From Polaribacter sp. (GTDB lineage: Bacteria; Bacteroidota; Bacteroidia; Flavobacteriales; Flavobacteriaceae): a stretch of 64,000 nucleotides of DNA. The DNA lies in NCBI GenBank assembly GCA_029245785.1, contig JAQWOR010000041.1:1-64000 (forward strand), read 5' to 3'. Below, piece by piece: positions 1 through 10,649 of the stretch. The notes below the pieces were generated by a model. It saw only the letters and a program-made list of their open reading frames with translations, was not told where the DNA came from and did not search any database. The stretch's first letter is position 1. The number at the start of each line of letters is the position of its first letter. A program made the position numbers and the translations under genes.

Positions 1-834
1 TGCATAATTATTTTTTAAATTAGACGTATTTGTATCTGCTCCAACATTACACCATTCACCCAATACTGAATTTCCTAAATACCCATCATGCCCTTTGTTA
101 GAATAGCCAAATAAAACTGAATTATTTACTTCTCCTCCAACTTTACAATGAGGACCAATAGTGGTGGCTCCATAAATTTTAGCGCCCATTTTAACAACAG
201 AATTTTCACATATTGCAAAAGGGCCTCTAATCAAACTTCCTTCCATTACCTGAGCATCTTTACCTATGTAAATAGGTCCGTTGGATGCATTTAACGTTGC
301 AAAAAGCACCGAAGCCCCTTCTTCTATAAAAATAGCTTCTTTGTTGATATAGTTGACTCCTTCTGGAATGGGCTGAGAAGTTCTATCTTTCGTTAGCAAG
401 TCAAAATCTAATTGAATTGCTGTATCGTTTAAAGAAAAAATATCCCATGTATTTTTTACTTGTAGTAATTCATTTTCAAATTCAATGTGTTTGTATAAAC
501 TAAAGTCTACTTCTTCTTGGTTCTCTGTTGTATAAAAAGCAATAACATCATCACCTTTAAAAATAGCTTCGTTTTCTGATAGATTTTTTACAGAAGCCAC
601 CAATTCATCCGTAGGCACAAAGGACGCGTTGATTAAAATGTTTTGTTCCATTTCAACCATCGGATATTTTTCTTCTAAATACGCTTCTGTAATAGTTGTG
701 GTTGTTAGCCCTAGCTGTTTTTCCCACTTTTCTCTAATGGTTAAAATTCCGATTCTGATATCGGCAACTGGTCTGGTATAAGTAAATGGTAATAATGCCG
801 TTCGCACATCTCCATCAAACAAAATATAGTTCAT
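1..834 (-). CDS. GlmU-family sugar nucleotidyltransferase / left-handed beta-helix protein (partial, C-terminus beyond the window)
   Basis: The reading frame is open from an ATG at 834 to the left edge, giving 278 residues of the N-terminal and central part. It begins MNYILFDGDVRTALLPFTYT with RPVADIRIG following, the usual start of the Bacteroidota GlmU-like family (about 390 residues). From about residue 165 the chain turns into hexapeptide repeats of the left-handed beta-helix type (GPIYIGKDAQVMEGSLI, GAKIYGATTIG, HCKVGGEVNNSVLFGYSNK). Family knowledge suggests UDP-sugar or N-acetylglucosamine-1-phosphate nucleotidyl transfer in cell-envelope sugar metabolism, but the exact substrate is unproven. 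A -7 promoter box lies 18 bases upstream of the ATG. Confidence 0.85.
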   Translation of the reverse strand, partial: MNYILFDGDVRTALLPFTYTRPVADIRIGILTIREKWEKQLGLTTTTITEAYLEEKYPMVEMEQNILINASFVPTDELVASVKNLSENEAIFKGDDVIAFYTTENQEEVDFSLYKHIEFENELLQVKNTWDIFSLNDTAIQLDFDLLTKDRTSQPIPEGVNYINKEAIFIEEGASVLFATLNASNGPIYIGKDAQVMEGSLIRGPFAICENSVVKMGAKIYGATTIGPHCKVGGEVNNSVLFGYSNKGHDGYLGNSVLGEWCNVGADTNTSNLKNNYA

Positions 835-852
835 ATATATTAGATCTTTTTA

Positions 853-883
853 CAAAGATACATTTTAGGAACTGCTAAACAAT
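853..883 (-). promoter_or_regulatory. Bacteroidota-type promoter of the GlmU-like gene
   Basis: On the minus strand TATCTTTG (860-853) fits the TAnnTTTG -7 consensus. ATTG at 883-880 lies 19 bases upstream, close to the TTTG -33 consensus and at its expected 19-21 base spacing. The ATG follows 18 bases after the box. Confidence 0.55.
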
Positions 884-938
884 AATAAATTTATTTTGAC
901 TTAGGAAGTGCTTTTTCTCGTTAAATTTAAAAAACTCT

Positions 939-1100
939 CTAGATATTAAATCCGAAGTACACATCTCCTGTTCTCCAATTACCTGAAGCTTTTGTTAAAT
1001 ACCCTGACGCATTCATCAACCTAGCATTTGACATGTCTAGTTGAAATATATGTTCACTTATTTGAATGTCTATACCTAACGACAACGGATTCTTGTTTTC
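939..1100 (-). pseudogene. Remnant of a DUF5777-type beta-barrel protein (C-terminal about 50 codons)
   Basis: No complete gene lies in 835-1191. On the minus strand a frame ending at a stop at 939-941 reads KNPLSLGIDIQISEHIFQLD, then MSNARLMNASGYLTKASGNW, then RTGDVYFGFNI. This resembles the C-terminal signature of DUF5777 outer-membrane proteins (NPxSLGxDIxxxxHxFQL ... GDIxFGFNI). There is no ATG ahead of the homologous part and an in-frame stop lies at 1134. The upstream side of the fragment runs into a repeat-like stretch (CGGAATGACA at 1103-1112), which may mark the deletion junction. I see nothing else in the 357-base gap apart from the promoter box at 853-883. Confidence 0.6.
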
Positions 1101-1191
1101 ACCGGAATGACAGTAAAATAAACTATTTGTTAACTATAAAATTTTTTACTGCTAACATATTACCAACTAGCAATCGCTATTAAATATTGTT

Positions 1192-4043
1192 TTATTTACT
1201 CAAGTACATTTTACGTCTTGAATACAATTCGTAAAACTGATCGTCTTTTAAACTGTCTATAAATAAAATACTTTCTCCCGTGCTTTTCATTTCTGGGCCT
1301 AAGTTTTTATTTACATTCGGAAATTTGTTAAACGAGAACACAGGTTGTTTAATCGCATATCCTTCTAGCTGTGGTTTGAAATCAAAATCGGTTACTTTTT
1401 TGTCTCCCAACATCACTTTGGTTGCGTAGTTCACATACGGTTCTTTGTAGGCTTTTGCAATAAAAGGAACTGTTCTAGAAGCCCTAGGGTTTGCCTCAAT
1501 GATATAGACAATATCATCTTTAATCGCAAACTGCACATTGATCAAACCAACCGTTTTCAATTCTAAAGCAATTGTTTTTGTGTGATCTTTAATTTGTTGC
1601 ATCACCAAATCACCGAGATTAAATGCAGGCAAGGTAGCGTTTGAATCTCCTGAGTGAATCCCACAAGGTTCTATATGCTCCATGATTCCAATAATATGCA
1701 CGTTTTTCCCATCACAAATGGCATCTGCTTCTGCCTCAATGGCTCCGTCTAAGTAATTATCTAACAGCAATTTGTTTCCTGGCATTCTTCTCAATAGATC
1801 TACAACATGTTCTATCAGTTCTTCTTTATTGATTACAATTTTCATTCCTTGTCCTCCTAATACATAGGAAGGACGAATCAAAATAGGAAAATCTAATTGT
1901 TCTGCCAATTCTAAGGCTTCATCTGCAGTTTCTGCAATACCAAACGCTGGATACGGAATGTTATTATTTTTTAACAATCGTGAAAAACTTCCTCTATCTT
2001 CTGCTAAATCTAAAGCGTCAAAACTTGTTCCTATAATTTTAATTCCATATTTGGTCAATTTTTCTGCCAACTTCAAAGCTGTTTGTCCACCTAACTGAAC
2101 AATAACACCTTCTGGTTTTTCGTGTTTGATGATGTCATAAATATGCTCCCAAAAAACAGGTTCGAAATACAATTTATCTGCCGTATCAAAATCGGTAGAA
2201 ACAGTTTCTGGATTACAGTTAATCATAATGGTTTCATAGCCACATTCTGCGGCTGCTAAAACACCATGCACACAACAATAATCAAACTCAATTCTTGTCC
2301 AATTCTATTTGGACCAGAGCCTAATACAATAATCTTCTTCTTATCAGAAACAACACTTTCATTATCTACATACCGATTTCCGTCTGCGGTTTCTACGTCA
2401 TTTTCGAATGTTGAATAATAATACGGTGTTTTGGCTTTGAACTCTGCTGCACAAGTATCTACTAATTTGTAGATTCGTTTTACGTTCAGTTCTTCTCGCT
2501 TTGTATACACCTGACTTTCTAAGCAGTTTAGCATGTGTGCAATCTGTCTGTCTGCAAATCCTTTTTGTTTTGCCTCCAACAACAATGTTCTTGGAAGTGC
2601 ATCTAACTGATAACTTCCAATCTCTTTTTCTAACAAGTGTAGTTCTTCATATTGTTTTAAGAACCACATATCAATCTTGGTAATCTCATGAATTTTACTC
2701 AACGGAATCCCTAATTGGATGGCGTCATAAATTGCAAAAACACGATCCCAAGAGGCATAGGTAAGTTTGTCTATTATTCGGTCATAATTTTTATAACCTT
2801 TTCCATCTGCTCCTAATCCGTTACGCTTAATTTCTAAAGATTGTGTTGCTTTGTGCAAGGCTTCTTGAAACGAGAGTCCAATTCCAATCACTTCTCCAAC
2901 CGATTTCATTTGCAGCCCTAATGTTCTGTCTGAGCCTTCAAATTTATCGAAATTCCAACGTGGAATTTTTACAATTACATAATCTAAGGTAGGTTCAAAT
3001 AACGCTGATGTAGATTTGGTAATTTGATTTTCTAACTCATCTAAGTTGTATCCAATAGCCAATTTACTTGCAATTTTTGCAATCGGATATCCTGTTGCTT
3101 TACTTGCCAATGCCGATGAACGTGAAACACGTGGATTGATTTCTATGGCAATAATATCTTCTTTTTCATCTGGTGATACTGCAAACTGCACATTACATCC
3201 TCCTGCAAAATCGCCAATAGAACGCATCATTTTAATGGCCATGTCTCGCATTTTCTGAAATGTAACATCAGACAATGTCATTGCTGGAGCTACCGTAATA
3301 GAATCTCCTGTATGGATTCCCATTGGGTCCATATTTTCAATAGAACAAATAATCACTACATTGTCGTTCTTATCACGCAACAATTCTAGTTCGTATTCTT
3401 TCCAACCTATCAATGCCTTGTCAATCATTACTTCATGAATTGGAGATATTTCCAATCCGCGTGTCAACAATTCATCAAAATCTTTTTCTTCATAGACAAA
3501 AGAAGCACCTGCTCCTCCTAAGGTAAATGATGCTCTAATTACTAATGGAAAACCAAATTCTTGTGCAATTTCTTTTCCTTTTAAATAGGAAGTTGCTGTA
3601 GCTTGTGGCGCCATTGGAATTCCAATTTTTGCCATTAAATTTTTAAACTGCTCTCTGTCTTCTGTAATATTAATAGCGGCAATATCTACTCCAATAATTT
3701 CTACTCCAAAATCATTCCAAATCCCTTTTTCATCAGCTTCTATACATAGATTCAGTGCGGTTTGCCCTCCCATTGTTGGTAAAACAGCATCTATTTGCGG
3801 ATGTTCTTTTAATATTTGAAGAATTGACTTTGTGGTTAATGGTAACAAATATACATGATCTGCCATGGCAGGATAGGTCATAATTGTTGCAGGGTTTGAG
3901 TTAATCAAAACCGTTTCTACTCCATCTTCTCGCAAAGAACGTAAGGCTTGAGTTCCTGAATAATCAAATTCACAAGCTTGGACAATTACAATTGGGCCAG
4001 AACCAATGATTAAAATAGATTTTAGATCTTCTCTTTTCGGCAT
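1192..4043 (-). pseudogene. carB: Carbamoyl-phosphate synthase large subunit, frameshifted
   Basis: Carbamoyl-phosphate synthase large chain makes carbamoyl phosphate for pyrimidines and arginine. The gene is in two frames. Codons 1-583 run from the ATG at 4043 to the second ATP-grasp half (KKIIVLGSGPNRIGQ). There a base is missing near 2294: the expected CAA-GGA-ATT-GAG reads CAAGAATTGAG. The remaining 359 codons continue in the other frame to KMYLSK and a normal stop at 1192. Restoring one G gives a full-length protein of about 950 residues, the flavobacterial size. Three residues that are near-invariant in the family are also changed: IVIGQ to IVIVQ (V21), TIMTDP to TIMTYP (Y57), GIGRSF to GIGLSF (L390). 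Each is a G-to-T change on the coding strand. No carA is present in the window. Either a decaying gene or local sequence error; the substitutions favour decay. Confidence 0.85.
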
Positions 4044-4092
4044 GCTATAGTTGTTGTGATATGGTTGGTAAAAATACTCAATTGCTTGGATA

Positions 4093-4126
4093 TAAAAAAA
4101 GGTGTTACTAAAAATAGTAACACCTT
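4093..4126 (-). terminator. Intrinsic terminator of rpmH
   Basis: A perfect 10-bp stem, GGTGTTACTA / TAGTAACACC (4101-4110 and 4115-4124), has a 4-base AAAA loop. On the minus strand it is followed by a T-rich run (complement of the A stretch at 4094-4100). It lies just downstream of rpmH and 50 bases upstream of carB. Confidence 0.85.
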
Positions 4127-4148
4127 AATTATTAACAATTGTTAATCA

Positions 4149-4310
4149 TTATTTCTTATGTCTTGTTTCTGATGATACAGAAATTTTCTTTCTTCCTTTA
4201 GCTCTTCTTCTAGCTAGTACTTTACGACCGTTAGCAGAAGCCATTCTATCTCTGAAACCGTGCTTGTTTCTTCTCTTTCTATTTGATGGTTGGTACGTTC
4301 TTTTTGGCAT
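4149..4310 (-). CDS. rpmH: 50S ribosomal protein L34
   Basis: A 53-residue, strongly basic protein starts [20 protein letters not shown] and contains the L34 signature [25 protein letters not shown]. It is a structural protein of the large ribosomal subunit. The C-terminal tail ([11 protein letters not shown]) is a little longer than the 44-46 residues of many bacteria, which is normal for Flavobacteriia. It is followed by a strong terminator, so it is probably expressed alone. No recognisable Shine-Dalgarno site precedes the ATG, as is typical of Bacteroidota. Confidence 0.95.
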   Translation of the reverse strand: MPKRTYQPSNRKRRNKHGFRDRMASANGRKVLARRRAKGRKKISVSSETRHKK

Positions 4311-4423
4311 TATTTATCTTTTTAAATATCTTCTTTAAATATGACTTTGCTTTTGTAAAATTTCGTCTGCTAAAAGCGTGGCAAATATACAACTAGTTTT
4401 GTTTTTGGCAAATACTATTTTAA

Positions 4424-6154
<1,731 letters not shown>

Positions 6155-6156
6155 TT

Positions 6157-6179
6157 TGTACTAATTATTCATTAGTACA
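6157..6179. other. Hairpin in the pyrG-yidC spacer
   Basis: TGTACTAAT (6157-6165) and ATTAGTACA (6171-6179) form a 9-bp stem with a 5-base loop directly after the pyrG stop. No T tract follows on either strand, so it is not a classical terminator. It may stabilise the pyrG 3' end. Confidence 0.4.
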
Positions 6180-6272
6180 GGCATGACAATTTTATTAAAA
6201 TTATAAAAATGGAATACTGTTTGAACAATTAATAAAATAGTTTAAAAAATCAATCATATAAACAAGTTTTGC

Positions 6273-6280
6273 TACATTTG
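6273..6280 (+). promoter_or_regulatory. -7 promoter box of yidC
   Basis: TACATTTG matches TAnnTTTG. No good TTTG is visible at the -33 position. It leaves a leader of about 55 bases before the yidC ATG. Confidence 0.5.
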
Positions 6281-6338
6281 TCGAGTTTTTCTTTAATAGT
6301 TGAAGAAAAAATGACAAGTTGACATTTAATAACAATCA

Positions 6339-8213
6339 ATGGAACAAAAAAAATTCGACGCGAATTCCTTTATTGGAATTCTATTATTAGGAGCAATCGC
6401 ACTTTGGTACATGTACAGTAACCAAACGGAAGTAAATCCTACAGAAACTACTACAGAACAAGTTGCTAACCCTACAAAAATAGCAACTCCAATACTACAA
6501 AACACAAGCACAGAAACTTCATTCGATACAGACTCATTAAAAAACAAAGCCCTACAAAATAAATTAGGTGCTTTTTCTTACGGAGCTCAACTAGCAAAAG
6601 AAGGAACTACTATTTTAGAAAATAACGTCTTAAAACTAACCATTGATAATAAAGGTGGACAAATTGTAGAGGCATTAATTAAAAAGTACGATACCTACGA
6701 CTCGTTGCCTTTGTACATGATTAAAGATAACAATGCTTCTTTTAACATCAATTTTGGTACAACAGACAATCGAATCTTAAATACAAAAGACCTATTATTT
6801 ACTCCATTACTATCAAAAAATGGAGAAAATGAGGTGCTTTCTATGAAGCTAAAAGTTTCTGAAACTCAATTTTTAGAATACCGTTACGAAATGAAACCTG
6901 ACGAGTATATGTTAGGTTTTGCTGTACGCTCTCAAGGATTAAGCAATGTAATAAACACTGCCAATACCTTAAAGTTAGACTGGAATTTAAAAGGATACCG
7001 TCATGAAAAAAGCATGAAGACGGAAAATATGTACAGCACGTACTATTTCGAAAATAATGACGAAGTTGATTATTACCAACGAGATGTTACAGAAGTAGAA
7101 GACGGTGTTAAATGGGCAGCATTTAAACAACATTTTTTCACCTCTATCTTATTAAGTGACACGCCTTTTGACAACGCAACCATTGCCACCAAAGACTTGA
7201 TGGCTAATGACGAAACCAATACCACCTTTACCAAACAATTTGGCTTACAAGCACCTTTGGTATTGACAAATGGAGAATTGAATTACCACATGAAATGGTA
7301 TTATGGACCTTCTGATTATGCCATTTTAAAAAGCTATAAAAATTCAAATATTAAAGAAACAATAGACCTTGGTTGGGGAATTTTTGGCGCTATTAACAAA
7401 GCCATCTTTATTCCTATTTTCGGATTCCTTGCTGGCTATATGACCAACTTTGGATTGATCATTATTTTAATGACCATCATCGTTCGTATCATTATGTCTC
7501 CTTTGGTGTACAAATCATACCTTTCAAGTGCAAAAATGAAAGTGATTCGTCCAGAAATGCAAGCCATTAACGACAAGTATCCTGGAAAAGAAAATGCGAT
7601 GAAACGCCAACAAGAAACCATGGCTATTCAAAGAAAATCTGGAGTTAGCATGATGTCTGGTTGTATTCCAGCCTTATTACAAATGCCGATCTTCTTTGCC
7701 TTATTCCGATTTTTCCCATCCAATATAGAATTGCGACAAAAAGGCTTTTTATGGGCAGATGATTTATCATCTTATGATGCTATTTTTCAATTACCCTTTG
7801 ATATTCCTTTCTATGGAGCTCACGTAAGTTTATTTCCAATCTTAGCATCTTTGGCCATTTTCTTTTATATGAAAATGAATCAAAGTCAACAAGCAAATAT
7901 GCAGGCACCGCAACAAGAAGGAATGCCAGACATGCAGAAGATGATGAAAATGATGATTTATTTCTCTCCTGTAATGATGTTGTTTTTCTTTAACAGTTAC
8001 GCAAGTGCGTTGAGTTTGTATTACTTTATCTCTAACTTGTTAACAATTGTAATCATGTTGGTTATCAAACATTATGTGATTGATGAAGCAAAGATTCATG
8101 CACAAATTGAAGAGAACAAAAAACGTCCTGAAAAGAAGAAAAGCAAATTCAGACAACGTATGGACGACGCCATGAAACAAGCGCAAGAACAACAAAAAAG
8201 AAAAGGAAAATAA
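6339..8213 (+). CDS. yidC: Membrane protein insertase YidC
   Basis: YidC inserts and folds inner-membrane proteins, alone or with SecYEG. The 624-residue protein has an N-terminal membrane anchor (about residues 11-28, FIGILLLGAIALWYMY) and a large periplasmic beta-supersandwich domain to about residue 345. The conserved insertase core follows, with five membrane segments (GWGIFGAINKAIFIPIFGF; FGLIIILMTIIVRIIMSPL; GCIPALLQMPIFFALFRFFP; FPILASLAIFFYMKM; SPVMMLFFFNSYASALSLYY). The C-terminal tail is highly basic (KKRPEKKKSKFRQ), the usual ribosome-contacting end. Length matches Bacteroidota homologues. Confidence 0.97.
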   Translation: MEQKKFDANSFIGILLLGAIALWYMYSNQTEVNPTETTTEQVANPTKIATPILQNTSTETSFDTDSLKNKALQNKLGAFSYGAQLAKEGTTILENNVLKLTIDNKGGQIVEALIKKYDTYDSLPLYMIKDNNASFNINFGTTDNRILNTKDLLFTPLLSKNGENEVLSMKLKVSETQFLEYRYEMKPDEYMLGFAVRSQGLSNVINTANTLKLDWNLKGYRHEKSMKTENMYSTYYFENNDEVDYYQRDVTEVEDGVKWAAFKQHFFTSILLSDTPFDNATIATKDLMANDETNTTFTKQFGLQAPLVLTNGELNYHMKWYYGPSDYAILKSYKNSNIKETIDLGWGIFGAINKAIFIPIFGFLAGYMTNFGLIIILMTIIVRIIMSPLVYKSYLSSAKMKVIRPEMQAINDKYPGKENAMKRQQETMAIQRKSGVSMMSGCIPALLQMPIFFALFRFFPSNIELRQKGFLWADDLSSYDAIFQLPFDIPFYGAHVSLFPILASLAIFFYMKMNQSQQANMQAPQQEGMPDMQKMMKMMIYFSPVMMLFFFNSYASALSLYYFISNLLTIVIMLVIKHYVIDEAKIHAQIEENKKRPEKKKSKFRQRMDDAMKQAQEQQKRKGK

Positions 8214-8241
8214 ACCTCCTTCTATTTCGATAAAAAAAATT

Positions 8242-8275
8242 CCAATACTAAAATTGTATTGGGATTTTTTTTATT
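8242..8275 (+). terminator. Intrinsic terminator after yidC
   Basis: CCAATAC (8242-8248) pairs with GTATTGG (8256-8262). It is followed by a run of T after GA on the plus strand and preceded by an A run, so it may work in both directions and also close the minus-strand sugar operon ending at 8322. Confidence 0.75.
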
Positions 8276-8321
8276 TTCTAAATAGGTGATACCGAACGAT
8301 TGTATCGTGTGGTTGAATATA

Positions 8322-9635
8322 TCAATCAATCATTTTCCGTTTTGCATACCCATACCACATAATGTATCCATAACATAGAATGGTGAGTATAAATGCAGAT
8401 TTAAAGCCAACGTTGTCTATTAAAGAACCAAAGAAAAACGGAATTACCGCTCCTCCAACAATGGCCATACATAATAAGCCAGATGCTTGTGCTTTTAAAT
8501 CTCCCAAACCTTCTAAGCTCAATGTAAAAATTGTTGGGAACATGATGGAGTTGAACAGACCAACGGCTAAAATAGACCACATAGATAATAAACCTGTTGT
8601 ATTGATAGAAATTAGAATCATTGTAATTGCTAACAAGGCAAAAATACTTATTACTTTTCCTGGAGCCAGGATTTTAGTTAAATACGCTCCTATAAATCGT
8701 CCGATCATCGCTCCACCCCAATAAAAAATAACAAAAATACCTAATAATGATTTAGGATCTTTACCAGAAAAGGTCTGATTAAAAGTATTTGCAATCGTGT
8801 TTGCAATGCTCATCATGGTTTCATTTCCTGCAACAACAGTTGCTAGGTTCATGTCATAAAAATAGTTTACTAAAAAGCTCCCAATAGCAACCTCAGCGCC
8901 AACATACACGAAAATTCCCAAAGCCCCCATAAGCATTAATTTATTTTTTAGGAGTTGAAAATACCCACCTTTCGGACTTTCCTCTATCAATTTTGGTAAT
9001 TTGGTAAACGCAAAAATTAGGGCCAATACACTGATAAAACCTGCAATCAATAAAAAAGGCGTTTGTACTGTAGCTGCTTCTGCTACATAATAATCATTCT
9101 TTTCTACAGTTGTCAACGTAGCTATTTCTTCAGATGATTTTACGGAGTCACTTAATAAAAACAAAGCGCCTACAACGGGCGCAATGGTAGTTCCTAATGA
9201 GTTAAATGCTTGCGATAAGTTCAATCTACTTGAAGCTCCGTCTTCACTTCCTAAAAGCGCTACATATGGGTTTGCAGCGACTTGTAGTATGGTAATTCCG
9301 CCAGCCAATGTAAAATAGCCTATTAAAAATACCGAGAACATTCTATTAGATGCTGCTGGATAAAACAGCAAGCAGCCTATTGCCATGGTAACCAATCCTA
9401 AAACAATTCCTTTTTTATAACCAATTTTTGATAAAATAAAGCCTGCTGGTAATGAGAACACAAAAAAGGCTACAAAAAAAGCAAACTGAACCAAGACGGT
9501 TTTAGCGTACGTTAGCTCGAAAACATCTTTCAATCTCGGAATTAAAGAATCTACCAAAACGGTAATAAATCCCCAAAGGAAAAATAAAATGGTTAAAAAT
9601 ACAAAAGCACTTCTATAGGATTGTTTTGTTGACAT
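8322..9635 (-). CDS. FucP/NagP-type sugar:H+ symporter (MFS)
   Basis: A 437-residue major facilitator protein with about 12 hydrophobic segments. It starts MSTKQSYRSAFVFLTILFFLWGF, and LFFLWGFITVLVDSLIPRLK is the characteristic first helix of the L-fucose permease family. In Bacteroidota this family imports fucose, GlcNAc, glucose or mannose across the inner membrane. The ATG at 9635 lies 10 bases after the glycosylasparaginase stop; an in-frame start further upstream would overlap that gene and add an unrelated N-terminus. It is the last gene of the minus arm of the glycan locus, so GlcNAc or mannose released by the neighbouring enzymes is the likely cargo. That is inference. Confidence 0.88.
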   Translation of the reverse strand: MSTKQSYRSAFVFLTILFFLWGFITVLVDSLIPRLKDVFELTYAKTVLVQFAFFVAFFVFSLPAGFILSKIGYKKGIVLGLVTMAIGCLLFYPAASNRMFSVFLIGYFTLAGGITILQVAANPYVALLGSEDGASSRLNLSQAFNSLGTTIAPVVGALFLLSDSVKSSEEIATLTTVEKNDYYVAEAATVQTPFLLIAGFISVLALIFAFTKLPKLIEESPKGGYFQLLKNKLMLMGALGIFVYVGAEVAIGSFLVNYFYDMNLATVVAGNETMMSIANTIANTFNQTFSGKDPKSLLGIFVIFYWGGAMIGRFIGAYLTKILAPGKVISIFALLAITMILISINTTGLLSMWSILAVGLFNSIMFPTIFTLSLEGLGDLKAQASGLLCMAIVGGAVIPFFFGSLIDNVGFKSAFILTILCYGYIMWYGYAKRKMID

Positions 9636-9645
9636 ATGATGTGTA

Positions 9646-10641
9646 TTAAGAATTGATATAATGTGTTGATGGCGTACTACTATTTTTACCATCTTGATAT
9701 TTGGTCATTGTAAAACCTTTGTGCACTGAATAAAAACCTGTTTCTCCTTTCTTATTTACCGCAATATATCCTACTTGAAAGTTTTTAAAATTGCTATTTG
9801 GCTTGTCTACAATTCGTTTAATTGCCTCTTCACAAGCTTCTTGTGGAGACTTTCCTTGACGCATCAACTCTACAATTAAAAAACTTCCAACCGTTTTCAA
9901 CACCTCTTCTCCCAATCCAGTGGCAGTAGCGCCACCAATTTCATTATCTATAAACAACCCTGAACCAATAATAGGAGAATCTCCTACTCTACCAGCCATT
10001 TTATATGCCAACCCACTTGTGGTACAAGCTCCAGAAATATCTCCTTTTTTATCAATGGCCAGCATTCCAATAGTATCGTGATTCTCTATATTGATAATTG
10101 GTTTGTATTCTGATTTCTCTTTCCACTTTTTCCAAGCTTTTTTAGATGCTTCTGTCAATAAATTTTCTCTTTTAAAACCTTTAGAAACGGCGAACTCTTC
10201 AGCCCCTTTCCCTGCCAATATTACATGCGGAGTATCTTCCATTACTTTTCTAGCCACAGAAATAGCATGGGTAATGTTTTGCATACAAACTACGGCGCCA
10301 TAATCGCCATCTTTATTCATAATACAAGCATCTAAGGTTACCTTACCATCTCTATCAGGCAAGCCGCCTTTTCCTACAGATTGCCCTTTTTCATTGGCTT
10401 CTTCAATCCTACAACCCTGCTCCATTGCATCTAAAGAGCTGCCTCCATTTTGAATAACTTCCCATGCTTTTGCTGTAGAATTTTTCACATCCCATGTACC
10501 AATAACCACAGGAATTGTTCCTGTTACTGATGCTGTTTTTTTAGTTGACCTGTCTTCTGTCAGACAAGAACTTACTGTTGTTCCTACAGCCAGACCTAAC
10601 CCTGTTAAAGAGGCTCTTTTGATAAAATTTCTTCGTTTCAT
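9646..10641 (-). CDS. N4-(beta-N-acetylglucosaminyl)-L-asparaginase (glycosylasparaginase)
   Basis: This Ntn-hydrolase cleaves the GlcNAc-Asn bond of N-glycoproteins once the asparagine is free. The 331-residue precursor starts with a twin-arginine-like signal (MKRRNFIKRASLTGLGLAVG) running into a possible lipobox (TVSSC). The mature part shows the N-terminal family motif GTWDVKNSTAKAWEVIQNGG. The autocleavage motif HDT places the catalytic Thr at residue 190, followed by TIGMLAID and the binding loop GACTTSGLAYKMAGRVGDSP. It lies 8 bases after GH92 and 10 bases before the MFS gene, in one transcription unit. Length is standard for the bacterial enzyme. Confidence 0.93.
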   Translation of the reverse strand: MKRRNFIKRASLTGLGLAVGTTVSSCLTEDRSTKKTASVTGTIPVVIGTWDVKNSTAKAWEVIQNGGSSLDAMEQGCRIEEANEKGQSVGKGGLPDRDGKVTLDACIMNKDGDYGAVVCMQNITHAISVARKVMEDTPHVILAGKGAEEFAVSKGFKRENLLTEASKKAWKKWKEKSEYKPIINIENHDTIGMLAIDKKGDISGACTTSGLAYKMAGRVGDSPIIGSGLFIDNEIGGATATGLGEEVLKTVGSFLIVELMRQGKSPQEACEEAIKRIVDKPNSNFKNFQVGYIAVNKKGETGFYSVHKGFTMTKYQDGKNSSTPSTHYINS

Positions 10642-10649
10642 TTTGATTC

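Noticed and set aside
1192..4043. carB as two separate genes
   Set aside because: The two frames join exactly inside the conserved GQGIEFDYCCVHG segment with one base missing; the ATG at 2271 is an internal codon of the second half.
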